A stretch of 64,000 nucleotides of DNA, taken from the NCBI GenBank assembly GCA_023105745.1, contig JALGQZ010000003.1:47882196-47946195 (forward strand), in the 5' to 3' direction. Source of the stretch: Austropuccinia psidii. Lineage: Eukaryota; Basidiomycota; Pucciniomycetes; Pucciniales; Sphaerophragmiaceae. Positions 1-11,569 of the stretch are shown piece by piece. The notes beneath the pieces are model-generated. The model saw only the letters and a list, made by a program, of their open reading frames with translations. It was not told the DNA's origin and did not search any database. Within the stretch, counting starts at the first letter, position 1. Each line of letters starts with the position of its first letter. The translations under genes and the position numbers were made by a program.

Positions 1-1285
1 AAACAAAAAGTAATAAAGTACTCAAAATAAAATATCACCATAAAGAGGACTAACAGAACTCCAAAAAGGAAAACAAAAGATTCAAAAACAAGGTTTTTTA
101 GTGGCAGAAAGAAAGTTTTTTCTACTTCTTTTCTTTAACAAATACAAACAAAAACTTGATTTTGATAATTAAAAGAGGTGCAGCAAATTTTCAATCAATT
201 CTTCTATCCCTTATTTCCTTTAATTAACACCATCACTTCATTCAGAATCTTTGTTCAAAAATATTTTAGAAATATTTTTTGCAGTTTTTATGTTTCTATT
301 TGCATATTCAACATTCAAATTAAATGATACGTATGTTACAAAAAATTTAGGACAGATCAATAGGATTATATGAGCTCAATATAGTTCTTATAAAACAGAT
401 TAAATATTGAAATATCTTGCTTTATTTAAAGGAAGAAGGATTAGTTAGCTGAAGCTCTAAGTACTATCTGTCCATATGGAAGAGGATTTTATAAAAAAAG
501 TCTCAAAAAGCTTTATTTCCATGAAATATTGCCAAAATATTGTCAATATTATCATTAATAATATTTATTTATTTTGAAAAATCCAAGGGAAGTTTCTTTA
601 ATTCTAAAAAAAATATCTTTGAAAAAATTTATGATATCTCCATGGATCAAAGCACATGATTAATAGTTTACTTTAATAATTGATCCATTCCTTTTCCAAA
701 TAAATGTCTTTGTGGTCTTAAAAATGTCTTAAAACCACTTTCGGCAAATATCAATTAAAAGTACTATTGACTCATTCCATCCCTTGGAAAACCTTTGATG
801 ATTAAAATTAAATATTTGAAACATGATTTGGACTATTGTTTGATTTTAATTGGACACAGCTCTGAAGTGATTTTTGTTCCAGTTAAAGCTTACTTCCCAA
901 AATTTTCCAGATTATCTCTGTGGCTTACCTCTTCAAAATTTTACTTCAATCAATACTTTAAACCTTCAATTGAGAATAAATACCAAAGAAAAAAAAATTT
1001 CTATTTTCTGGCAAAAGAAATTGAAAGAACTACATATATAGCATTTACAAATAATATTTAGCAACCACTGATAATTAAAAATTTATTATTATTTAAGTCT
1101 GCACAGATTTATGAAACTAATTTAAGCTTATCCAATCTCTCAAAATCTTTATGAATAAATTATGAGAAAGAAATTTGTTTAAAGAACCTATTTATACAGC
1201 TAATAAAAATACTACCCCCACTTAGATTGAACATAATGTTGTCACACCTGAGAATAACCTAAACAGTGATGCACTGTGGTTACAA
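1..1285. other. AT-rich sequence without recognisable gene
   Basis: The stretch is strongly AT-rich with stops in all frames. A short open frame at 795-1061 has no recognisable motif and a low-complexity Phe/Ile/Lys/Tyr composition, as expected of translated AT-rich noncoding DNA. Because a retroelement gag fragment follows directly at 1286, this is probably the leader or LTR-proximal part of a decayed retrotransposon. I see no repeat or RNA gene in it. Confidence 0.5.
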
Positions 1286-1645
1286 ATGTCCCAATATGCT
1301 GAGCAAACTCAAAAGCAGTTTGCAGAACTTGAAGGAAGCCATGAGAGGATGAAAAAATTGTCACCATTCATGGACAAAATTGTTAAAACCCTTCAAGAAG
1401 GACATGATCAATTGAGAAAAGCCTCTGAAGAAACCAACAAAAGACTGAATCTAGTCTTTGAAGAACAACACCACAGCAGAAGGGACAGGGATTGTCTGGA
1501 TCAAGACATAAACAAACTGTTTAATTTCTACCATAGCTTGAAGCCCCAATCACAAGGCCATGTTATGGATGATCCATATCACCAAGAGGATATCAAAACA
1601 GATGCCATGTTGGTGAATAGGAAAAGCTCCCCATCTCAATACTAG
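1286..1645 (+). pseudogene. gag fragment of a different Ty3/gypsy element, cut by element A
   Basis: This 119-residue frame is Glu/Lys/Gln-rich and probably forms a coiled coil. Features such as QDINKLFNFYHSLKPQ and DDPYHQEDIK match, from memory, the N-terminal half of gag proteins of rust gypsy elements. It ends at a TAG seven bases before the 5' LTR of element A, so A appears to have landed inside this older gag. The sequence right of A's 3' LTR (from 57191) does not continue this gag, so the insertion site is not simply preserved. The capsid and zinc-knuckle parts are absent. I am fairly sure it is a retroelement remnant, less sure of the family. Confidence 0.6.
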
Positions 1646-1651
1646 GATGTG

Positions 1652-3773
1652 TGTGAGCCTGTGAGGTATGTATAACATACCCATAAGGCCACAAATGATT
1701 TTATAAACAGTTAATTTTGTCTTAAACAGACTTTTTAGTTAAAATTAAAATAAAAAAATAAAAATAAAAAAGTATAACTTTTTTGGATAAACAAAGTTAT
1801 AAATATTATGTCATTTTTGTATTCTACACCAAAAATGACCTAGGGTACATCCATAAGGTGTTATACCCAAAAACACTTATTTCTTGTGTTATTAGAAGAT
1901 TTGAGAATCTCACAGTACTAATGTAACTTTTTTAACATTTTTTTAAATTGTTAAATTTAAGCTTAAATAAGCTTAAATTTAAAGTTGTATAAGTTTAATG
2001 CAAACTTACCAAAATTTTAGTTAAAATTGAGGTGTGGTGTAGATTTACTGAATTGGCTAAGGATTTGCCATACAGAATGTAAATCCTGCGTGAGCTCAAT
2101 TTAAAAGGGTTTAAAGCCAGGGTATGGCTTTCAATAAATAAAAGCGCAAAATCCACGCAAAAAGGTGGGACAAAGGAAAAACACCAAATAGAGCTGGGGT
2201 ACCCAACTTTTTGGATCTGCAATGATTCAATTAAGGTTGTCCACCTGTATTGAAGGATTTTCAACCTTATTCAAACTTTGATCCAACCTTAGAGTTTAAA
2301 CTGGTTTTATCCCAATTTGGACAGGAATCTCAAGCTGCCGAAGGGTAAATCCCAATATGCAAGCTTGAAATCAAAGTTTTGAGATCTGTAAAAGCTTAAA
2401 CAAGCTTAAAGCTATAAAGTTACAAGTATCAAAATCAAAAGTTAATTTTTAGTGTGTATTGCTATTTTATGTGGAAAAATAGCAATAAATTCAAAAATTC
2501 ATTGAAATTCCAAATCTTAATGGATTTGCTTGAAACTTTCACACAGCTTACAATTCAATGTTATCTGTGTATACATTCAATTTCAAGTATCTTTTATAAG
2601 AAGGTTTTATTGGTAATTAGTCTGGAAAATTACTCTCCTAATTATACTTAGATAAAATTAAGATTTCTTTAAAAAGTAATTAAAAATTGAGTTTAAGAGA
2701 TTTTTACTTGAAACCCTAATTTTTTTCCATGTGATGAACTTTAATACAAATTAGCTCACTTTGTATTAAAGCTTTGAATAATTAACCTAAATGAGGATTA
2801 AAGCTACTTGGAGTTAAGAATAACTCCAGTAACTTCAAATTGAAATTAAAGATAAGTTACCTTAAGTTAAGAGCCTTATTTTTAAGCATTGTTTTTCAGT
2901 TTTGACCTGAGCACGCCCTCCTCATCCAGTATAAATCATGAGAGCTGCTCTGCAGACATAAAAAGAGTCTATTCATCACTGTTTTTGTCCATCAATTCAA
3001 TTCAATTCAATTATATTAGACATTTAAACAGGTAAAGGTTCATTATATATAAAATCTTATTATTAAAATATTTCTTAAGTATTTTATTCTTTATAAATCT
3101 TAAATTAAAGAATTGAAATCATAGAAATTAGATTTTTGTTGTAATAACCAATAATATATTTTATTTTATAAAATTATTTTCTTAAAATATCTTTTGAAAG
3201 CCACAAATTCCTCTTAAAAACTCTTTAAATCATATTTTTTATTATAAAAGGTTGTTTTATATTTTGAAATATTGATTTTTGGCGTGTTTTCAAAATATAA
3301 TAAATATTTAATATAATAACTGTTGTATTTGACTTGTTATATTAATTATATATTATACGTAAGTTTTTCTCTGGAATTCTGTAGTTTTTTTATATAGAAT
3401 TTTCTATAACAATTAAATCTGCACAGTGTGTGTTATAGTTTCTTTTTATAAATAATATTCATATTATTTATAAGTGGTTAAATATTACTATTTTCTATGT
3501 GTAATTGTCTCATTAATAGGTTTACAGTTCTTATTGTTATAACTGTCAGTGACTATAACAATAATAGAATAATTATAATTTATTATAATTTTTAATATTT
3601 TTTTATTATTATATTATATAATAATAATTAAATTTTTTTTAATATAATTATTTTAATAATTATATTTAATTTGTGGTTATAATATTTTGTTATATTATAT
3701 TTTTCTACTGAGGACAGTCATAGTACTCTTGATATTGTTACTATACTCAAGAGTTTCATAGACAAACCTTACA
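1652..3773 (+). repeat. 5' LTR of element A
   Basis: This LTR of about 2.1 kb begins TGTGAGCCTGTGAGG and ends AGACAAACCTTACA. It aligns along its length with 23273-25444 (element B) and 55012-57190 (A's 3' LTR). All three share a TATA-like ACATAAAAAGAGTCT (here about 2956-2970) followed by TTCATCACTG, then the block AACAGGTAAAG, which could be a splice donor. That region is the likely core promoter and start of R. The 3' third is extremely AT-rich with long A/T runs. Confidence 0.9.
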
Positions 3774-3775
3774 TT

Positions 3776-3793
3776 TGGGGGCCTGGCCATGAT
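3776..3793 (+). other. Probable primer binding site of element A
   Basis: TGGGGGCCTGGCC begins two bases after the LTR end. A tRNA primer binding site of a Ty3/gypsy element is expected here and should start TGG, complementary to the CCA end of a tRNA. The tRNA was not identified. Confidence 0.5.
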
Positions 3794-4480
3794 TCTGACC
3801 AATTTTTGGGACATAAACCATATTCTAGACCTTATTTTACTCTTTTTTGACGTAAAAGTGCCATATTTATCTTAATATTGGCTTTTTTGGGACTTATCCC
3901 TCATAGATAATCTTTACAATATTAATTGAGTTATTTTTTCTTAATAATATTGTTTGAAAAAATATACTATTGAGTGACTTGGAATAAATTTCTTTTGTCT
4001 AAACAGTGGCTTTTTCACATCACAGACTTGAAATTTATTGTTTGAGTTATTCTAGTATAAAGTGAATAATAATACAATTTTGATTGATAACTTATTAATT
4101 GAATAATTATTATTCCTTTAAAAGAAAATATAAAATCAAATAAAAAACTTAAAAGTCTTCATTAAAAACACTTTTTCTTTATTTTGAGACATTTTTTCTT
4201 AATTTTAATGTAATTTGCCATAAATTACATTGGAACAACTTTATTCAATAAGTTGAGTTTATAAGGTATTTTTATTTTTGAATAAAATAACTTATATTTT
4301 TACTTTTCTCTAATTTCATCCATAAGAGAAAGCTCCTCAGACTCTGAGGCATCAGATTCTAGTTAGGAATTTCAAACCAGCCCAGAACCAAGGGGTTCAA
4401 TTACCAAAGAACCCTTTCAAGGTCCAGAAGTTGAATTCAATACATTTCTTAGTCTATTTTTTTCTTAAAATTGATGTGAA
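3794..4480 (+). other. Untranslated leader of element A
   Basis: This is AT-rich sequence between the primer binding site and the first gag methionine at 4481. It contains many stops and no recognisable motif. It would hold the packaging and leader functions of the genomic RNA. Confidence 0.5.
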
Positions 4481-6547
4481 ATGACTCCTACTAGAAGTGG
4501 AAGCAATTACTTCATCCAATCAAATGGATCTGGACCAGGACATTCAAGTCAAAAATCCGAAAGACAAGAATGTCAGCCAAAAGGAGAGGCACAAATGGAG
4601 GATGCCAGAGCTTCCACCAGCACCTTTGACACTCTTATTGATAGTCCAGAAGCTGACATAACTGCTATTCCTGTTGTAAGACCTGAATCATTTCCAACAA
4701 GAAGAAATAGAGATATACCAGTCTCAGTACAAGAACTGGTTTATGGCAGGAAAGCAGCAGGAGTGGAAACTTCTGCCAAGTCTATGGGTAGGCACAATAA
4801 GCCATTATCTTCAAGTGAAGGCATTCATGGGCCCAGAAAAGACATAAGAACCTCTGAGGGGTTGGACACCCATGTCTTGCAAGGCACAAGTCCATCAGAT
4901 AAGAGCTTGGTTGAAAAACCAAAGCATGTTATCAGAGGACCAGAAGAAGAAGTTGGCCCAAGGAAAGGACAACACACCAGTGGAAGCTCCTCAAGCCTCC
5001 ACAAGCAAACGTCCGCCTCAACAAGTGGTAAACAAGGACAAGAAAACCCCAAAGAGAAATCAGAAGTGCAAGAAAAAGGAAGAGGGAAAGGCAAAATCCA
5101 AGTGGAACAAGCCTTACCCACAGAATTACAAAATTATCAAGAAGGAGAAGACAGCCATGGACAATGTGTTCAATATGGCAAGAACTCTGATGGAATTAAA
5201 AAACAAGGAGGAGGAAAGATTGAACCAATCATTTCCAAAGAAGTAGACCTTGTAAAGCTTGTAACTCATTTTGAAACTTGTAATAAAGAAATTTTAGCAA
5301 AGCTTAATAATTTTTAGTATATCCAACAAAAGTTTGGTAGAGAGATATTGCAAGTGAAAGAGTCACAAAAGACCATTATTGGTCTAGAAAATATAAATAA
5401 AGTAAATATCTTGTCCTTGATGCAAATTTGTTCAAGAAGTGAGTCTAAAGCTACCTTACTCAATCAACCAGATGAAAACTCTAATTCGTTTATAACTAGA
5501 CAGTTGAAATAATTGAGAATACAATTTCAGAACTTGGAAAACTCAACTGGCCACAATGCAGATCCTTTCCAAGATAAATTGGAAGAAGGTGATAAAGCAA
5601 GACTTGAATTGAAAGAAGATATTCAATCAAGTATTAATAATATATCACTGGAGAATGATTTGCCAAGACAGTCTACACCAATTGTTGACAGAAATGTGCT
5701 AAATGTGAATAATGACTTACATCATACAATCTCAAGAAATGCAGAAGTGGAGACTGCTTGTAATTTGAAAGACATTCCAATATTAGAGGAATGGCCAACC
5801 TTCAGTGGCAAAGGAGAATATAATCATATTGAATTTATGAAAACAATTGATATGTTTAATGAAGACTTTAACATACCAGATGAATACATAAGTGCCAGAT
5901 TACACTCCCTGTTTACCAAATCAGCAAAGAAGTGGTATTACAAAATGAGGCAAGACCATGGTAAACATTATTGGCCTTTTTGGAAAGAACAAATTATTTC
6001 CAAATGGGCAAATGATTCCTGGAGATTTAAAATGGGAAATTCTTTTGAAGAAGCCATTTTTAATACTGAAAGTGAAAGGCCCATGTCTTGGTTTCTTGAA
6101 CAGAAAGACAGCTTAATTGCTCTTCATCCTGATATGTCTGAAACAGTAATTCATAAAAGGATATTAAGAAAATTTGGTGGTGACCTTGAGCATGCTATAA
6201 GAAGCAGAGGTCTTGAGCCTTTCTCTACAGAAGATTATATCAATACCATGGAAGACATCACAACTAGGACAAAAATTGGAAGGAATTGGTATAAACCCCC
6301 AATGGACAACAAGACCAGTGGGAAACCAATTCCAAAAACCAATAAACCACATGACAAAGCTCCTTTGAAATTTCATCAATGTGGAAGTACATCTCATTTG
6401 GCAAACACTTGTCCCAAAAATACAAGAATAAATGAGATAGAAATAGATAAAGTTGAAGACACAAAAGAAACAAATAATGTATCTTTACATGAAAGTCATT
6501 TGGAGCCTTCTGAAGAAGAGGAAATACCAGATGAACTTAGTATATAA
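4481..6547 (+). pseudogene. gag of element A, with in-frame stops
   Basis: The first frame (4481-5317) starts MTPTRSGSNY and is Ser/Lys/Gln-rich. The second (5513-6547) contains the capsid-like region around LEEWPTFSGKGEYNHIEF and WYYKMRQDHGKHYWPFW, then a zinc knuckle near 6370-6415 reading HQCGSTSHLANTC. A first Cys of the CCHC motif seems replaced by His (FHQC). Stops at 5315-5317 and near 5509 split one reading frame, and a third at 6545-6547 separates it from the protease part. The product would form the virus-like particle shell; this copy cannot do so without readthrough. Confidence 0.85.
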
Positions 6548-6613
6548 AATATTAATTTTTCCTTTGAAGTCACAGAAGTACATACTCACTTACCACAGTA
6601 CAGTGATGAATGT

Positions 6614-9600
6614 ATGGATCTCATACATGTGCAAGATGCTAAAATTCAGAAAGCCAAATCTTCCAGAGGCAAATATTCTACATCTGGAGCATCTTGTATC
6701 ACTAATATTGTGATAAATAACCGAGAAGCCAAGTTACATCTTGACTCAGGTGGTTTTTTTACTTTTGTTGGAAACGATTACCTTGACAGGCTTTATACCA
6801 ATTGGAAAGAAAGATTAATGCCAATTGAAGGTATAAAATTCAGAAGTTCTAGCCAGGATATGCACCCCTTTGGCATTTTCAAAGCAGCAATGAGCTTCCC
6901 CCATACTGCAGGAAGTATCAGATTAAAAGTTGAATTTGTTTTTATGAATAATTTTACTTCACAGCACTTTATACTAGGAAATTATTATCTCAGTATTTAT
7001 GGAATTGATATTAATAATCATAAAGACAGATATCTCAATATAGGGGAAAAGAATAGGCAAAAGGTTGCTTTTCCTCCAGAAAAAAGAGAAATAACTGTCA
7101 TTAGACAAATAAAGAATGTTAATAAAGAAAAATTTGTGTCAAATCAGTTAATTGAAGCAAAAATTAGTACTGAATTGACATTAGAAATGAAGGAAGAACT
7201 TATTGAAATTTTATTTCAATACAGAGAGGCCTTTGCTTCTGATAATGAACCACTTGGGGCTATCAAAGGCCATGAAGTGGACATTATGCTTAATGTGGAA
7301 AGACCTTACCCTCCACTAGTAAGAAGACAAGCTTACCCAGCTAGGCCTAGGGCTAGAGAAGAACTAGAAAGTCATATTGATGAGCTAGTGAAACTGGGAG
7401 TTCTTACAAAAGTTGGGCACAATGAAGAAGTAGAAGTCACAATGCCTGTAATCATTACCTAGAATAATGATAAATAAAGGGTGGTTGGTGATTTTAGAGC
7501 ATTGAATACCTACACTAGTCCAGACAGGTATCCAATCCCTAGAATCCATGAGACTTTGACTCAATTATCCAAAGCAAAGTTTATTACTTCTATGGATGCT
7601 CTTAAAGGTTTCAATCAGAATTTTTTAACACCTCATGCTAGGAAATTATTGAGGATTATTGCTCATTGTGGTATATATGAATACTTGAGGATGCCTTTTG
7701 GTATTAAAAATGTGCCCTCTCACTACCAAAGAATGATGAATACCATTTTCCCACATGAATTCTCAGAGGGCTGGTTAATCATTTATCTTTATGACATTAT
7801 CATTTGTTCAGAAACCTGTCAATTGCATTTAGAGAGACTTTCATTAGTACTTATAAAAATTCTTCAAGTGAACATGAAAATATCTCTTAAGAAATGTAAT
7901 TTTGGGTTTCATGAGCTGAAAGCTCTAGGATATTTAGCATCAGGACTGAGCCTTCGTGTTGATAAAAACAAGGTTGCTGCAGGTTTATTGAAACAAATGC
8001 CTCAGAACAAAAAACAAATTATGTCTTTCTTAGGGTTTGCCAGTTATTACAGACAACACCTTAAAGATTGTTCAATCCATGCCAAATCATTGTAGAGAAT
8101 TTGTGATCAACAAACTTTCTTTGAGATGACACAGGAAAGAATTCAAAAATATGAAAAAATCAAGTATCCCTTGACTAATGCACCATTATTATTGATTCTA
8201 GATTGGAAACTTCTTTTCAATCTGTATAGTGATGCATGTGGTGAAGGCCTAGGTGCAGCACTTCATCAAGTTCAAATTGTCAATGACAAGCCTTATGAGG
8301 GCCAATTTGTTTTATCTCAAGACAAATCAAACCTACTGATTCCAGATATGGAGCTAGCCAGATGGAGTGCCTTTGCCTTTTTTGGGCTCTGGAAAAACTT
8401 CATTATTATATTGATAGTAGTATGTTTGAAGTAATTACTCATTTTAATGCAGTAAAATTACTTCTTAACATGAAGACTCCTAACAGACACATGTTAAGAT
8501 GACAGATTGCTATTCAGGAGTATAGAGGCAATATGACCATAGTACATAAAGCCTGAAATATTCACAAGAATCCTGATGGCTTGAGTAGATGGGAATTACC
8601 CAATACACCTGACAATCCTGCCTATGTTCCTACAAGTACAGAACCTCAAATTCCAATTGAAGGAGTTAACATCAGGGATGTGGGAACAGAATTCTTTGAG
8701 TAAGTTAGAGAAAGCTACAAGTAAGATAAGAATTTTCATACTTAACTGCTCTACTTGACAAAGATTGCAAAGATGCATCCTTGGCTAACTCTCTGGATGA
8801 TATTTGGAAAACATCTTATGACAATGGAAGATTCCATTTGTTTGATGGTATCTTATATCATAGGTCTAAACACACATGTTTCATGGTCTTATGTAGTAAA
8901 ATTTTAATCAACACAATACTACTGGAATTCCATGATAAAATTTATTCTGGACATCTGTCTGAAGACAGAGCAATGGAAAGAATTAAGACATGTTCCTGGT
9001 GGCTATCTTGGAGGAAAGATGTCATTGAGTACTGTCATAGTTGTGATAGATGGCAGAAAGCCAATAAAGCTACTGGTAAAAGATTTGGATTAATTATTCA
9101 TATCCAAGAGCCAAGTACCCCATGGGAAGTGGTTCATATGGATTAGGTAACTGCCTTACCACCTGGTGATGATAAAAGATACAATGCATGTCTTGTCATT
9201 GTTGAAAGATATAGCAAAATCCCAATCTTTTTACCATGTCATAAACATGACACAGCTATGGTAACAGCTCTTTTTGATTTGGAACAGAGTTGTATCCCAT
9301 ACTGGTCTCTTTAAAAATATTGTTATTGATAGAGACCCTAAATTTACATCAACCTTATGGACTAATTTACAGAAGCGTTTGGGTACAAAACTATCATTAT
9401 CAACAGCATACCATCCACAAACAGATGGGCTGGCAGAAAGAATGATTCAAAACCTTGAGGACATGATCAGAAGATTTTGTGCTTATGGGCTGGAGCTCAA
9501 AGATTCTGATGGCTTTACCCATGATTGGTGTACTTTTATACCAGCATTGGAATTAGCCTACAAAACTTCTATCCATGCTTCAACAGGCAAGACTCCTGAA

Positions 9601-10204
9601 ATGTTGGAAAAAGGATGGAACCTTAAACTTCCAGTTGATACTTTGAAGAAAGACTTAGTTGAAATTCATTCAACTTCTTCAAGCTTTAAGTTATTTCTTG
9701 AAAAATTAAGGCATCATCCAAACAGAAATGGGATAAAAGTCATAAGAACCCAGAATCCAAAGTAGGGGACTTGATAATAGTTTCAACCTTGAGCGTTAAT
9801 AATATTAAAGGTCCAAAGAAAATGAAAAATTCCTTTTCAGGACCATTTTTTATTAAAGCCCTTCATGGGACAAATGCAGTACAAGTAGAATTTTCATGGA
9901 AATTGGAAAACAAACATCCTACTTTTCCTGTTAGTCTAGTAAAGCATTACACTTCAAGTGATAAGGAATTATTTCTTTTGAGAAATGAAACACCCTTAGA
10001 CGTACCTCCACTTGATCAAAGAAAAGAGAAAAAAGTACTCAAAGAATTGAAAGAAAGAAGACTTAGGGGGAAAATGAAAGGGAATACTTGTTCAGGTACA
10101 AAAGTCCAAATCATGAAGATTAATGGATTGTAGCAGAAATGATACCTGATCCCCCAAATTTTCTCAGAAGATTCAGACATAAGAGAAGACCAATTCCTCA
10201 ATGA
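6614..10204 (+). pseudogene. pol of element A (protease, RT, RNase H, integrase, chromodomain), decayed
   Basis: Domains follow the Ty3/gypsy order. Aspartic protease: LHLDSGGFF near 6735. Reverse transcriptase: 7480-8095, with FGIKN near 7700. RNase H: 8126-8600. Integrase: zinc finger near 8930-9060, core 9150-9765 with DRDPKFTS and GLAERMIQ. The C-terminal part resembles the chromodomain tail of element B. Key residues are lost: the RT box usually reading YIDD is YLYD near 7785-7800, and the integrase zinc finger ends CDRWQK where B has CDRCQK. Stops occur at 7460, 8093, near 8500, 8556, 8701 and 9145, compared with the open frame of B. The copy is dead. Confidence 0.9.
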
Positions 10205-10267
10205 AACATCTGAATTGTGTGCTTAACATACTTGAAAGTATAAGTAGAGAGGTTGGACAGTGGATGA

Positions 10268-10297
10268 TACCCCCCCCCAATTAACTTGGGGGTATAC
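10268..10297 (+). other. C-run/G-run hairpin downstream of pol in element A
   Basis: A run of nine C is followed about ten bases later by GGGGGTAT, giving an inverted repeat of about seven pairs (ATACCCCC with GGGGGTAT). Element B has the same arrangement at about 23198-23224, also between the pol stop and the polypurine tract. Preservation in both copies suggests an RNA hairpin belonging to the family; its role is unknown. Confidence 0.5.
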
Positions 10298-10314
10298 TAC
10301 TAAAGAAAGTTATG

Positions 10315-10356
10315 CACCAGGGCGAATCTCGCGTCAATCGTCGGCGATTGACTTCA
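10315..10356 (+). repeat. Left terminal inverted repeat of the giant DNA transposon
   Basis: It starts CACCAGGGCGAATC and ends CGATTGACTTCA. The reverse complement of 54941-54982 matches at 39 of 42 positions. Inside is a palindrome, GTCAATCG-TCGG-CGATTGAC (10333-10352). The preceding ATG (10312-10314) is the target duplication. Confidence 0.92.
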
Positions 10357-10490
10357 AGTCGCACCGCTGTCAGTATAAAATATTGCTTCAGTCGCGTCAG
10401 TGTCACTTTATAGTCACTGGATTTAGTGGGTCACGTCACGTCAGCGTCAAGACAACGTCAATCGTCACATGTGTCACATGAGAATGTCAC
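10357..10490 (+). repeat. Left subterminal CGTCA/TGACG-type motif cluster
   Basis: Within about 130 bp the words GTCAC, CGTCA, ACGTCAA and GTCAATCG recur, for example CACGTCACGTCAGCGTC near 10432-10450 and AACGTCAATCGTCAC near 10453-10467. Subterminal repeats in CACTA elements are known binding sites for an element-encoded DNA-binding protein. The right end has a related but differently spaced set. Confidence 0.65.
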
Positions 10491-10695
10491 TCAAAGCCCA
10501 AACCCATTTCAACACTATTCACAATGTTCAGGTAATTTCACCTCATTGGCTTCCGCATCCCCACATAATCCACCCCGATGCTTCGCATGCTTACAAGCCC
10601 GCACCGCCCTCCAGATGAGACTCCGACACTGCCCCCCCATCTCCATCCTCACCACTCCTTACGCTTTCACACCCCCGCCCATAGCGTCTTTATGC
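10491..10695. other. C-rich spacer between subterminal repeats and minisatellite
   Basis: This is C-rich sequence with no gene. The open frames here (10426-10752, 10578-11045) are by-products of the C-rich strand and the following repeat. A TTACG word recurs, foreshadowing the repeat unit that follows. Confidence 0.4.
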
Positions 10696-11033
10696 TCACA
10701 TGGTGCACTCCCGACATCACTTATCCTTATGCTCGCTCAAGTGCCCTCCTGATATGCTCCCAACACTGCTTACAATCATTACGCTTGCGTAGTGCCCTCC
10801 CGACATGCTCCCAACACTGCTTATCCTTACGCTTGTGTAGTGCCCTCCCGACATTCTCCCGACACTGCTTATCCTTACGCCTGTGTAGTGCCCTCCCAAC
10901 ATCCTCCCAACACTGCTTACCATCCTTACGCTCGCGGAGTACACTCCCGATATGCTCCCGACACCACTTATCCTTACGCTCGTGTAGTGCCTCTCAGCAT
11001 GCTCCCGACACGGCTTATCCTTACGCTTCCGTA
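10696..11033 (+). repeat. Minisatellite 1, units of 48-51 bp
   Basis: About seven imperfect units were read. Each has CTTATCCTTACGCTTGTG, then TAGTGCCCTCCCGACA and a TGCTCCCAACACTGC block. Clear unit starts (GTGCCCTCC) are at 10741, then about every 48-51 bp to the final GTA at 11033. Several spurious open frames on both strands come from the repeat. The core TCCTTACGCYTGTG is shared with minisatellite 2 (15905-16252). Confidence 0.85.
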
Positions 11034-11569
11034 CTACATCCATAGTGTACAGTGGCTTGTTGGCGTACACGATGAACGCAATCGCTGAAATATGTGGAGT
11101 GGCCTTCTCTGCCAACAGGACCTAAGGGGAAATTCGTCAGTATATTCACAATGTTGTGGTTAGGGTTTAAATCATGAGACTCACAAATTAAAACCTAATA
11201 AGTGGACTATTTAAGACAAGAATTGTGTCTCCTGTTTTGCCCACAAAATCATTTTATTTCATATCATTCAAATGGAACAATTTGCTTAGTCCTTACCTCA
11301 TGAGCGTTGAATAGTTCAAAAGTTGACTTTAGTAGGTTTCTCACTAGTCAACTTTATTCAATGTCTCACAGGGAAGTTATTTCATTTGCATGATATGAAA
11401 TAATTTTCAAAACATCGCCTCCTTCAATTTCCCTACAAATTGCATTTTGCAAATGCGATTATTTTACTTGCACCTTTTTTCTTCAATTTGGATCTTTTTA
11501 TTAAAAAATTTTCAAAAAAGTTATCAATCAACTTGTCACCATCTATTTGCTTAATAAACTACCTCCGCT
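11034..11569. other. Intergenic region upstream of cargo gene 1
   Basis: No gene is seen. It is AT-rich from 11150 on and should contain the promoter of the gene starting at 11570. No clear TATA box stands out. A direct repeat of TTTCATATCATTCAAATG-like sequence occurs near 11257 and, reversed (CATTTGCATGATATGAAA), near 11384, a possible inverted repeat. Confidence 0.4.

Noticed and set aside
4825..5246. Frames at 4825-5121 (-) and 4872-5246 (+)
   Set aside because: They overlap the recognisable gag frame 4481-5317 and have no independent motif.
10426..11115. Several Cys/Leu/Ser-rich open frames on both strands
   Set aside because: They are translations of the minisatellite; their internal periodicity follows the repeat unit.
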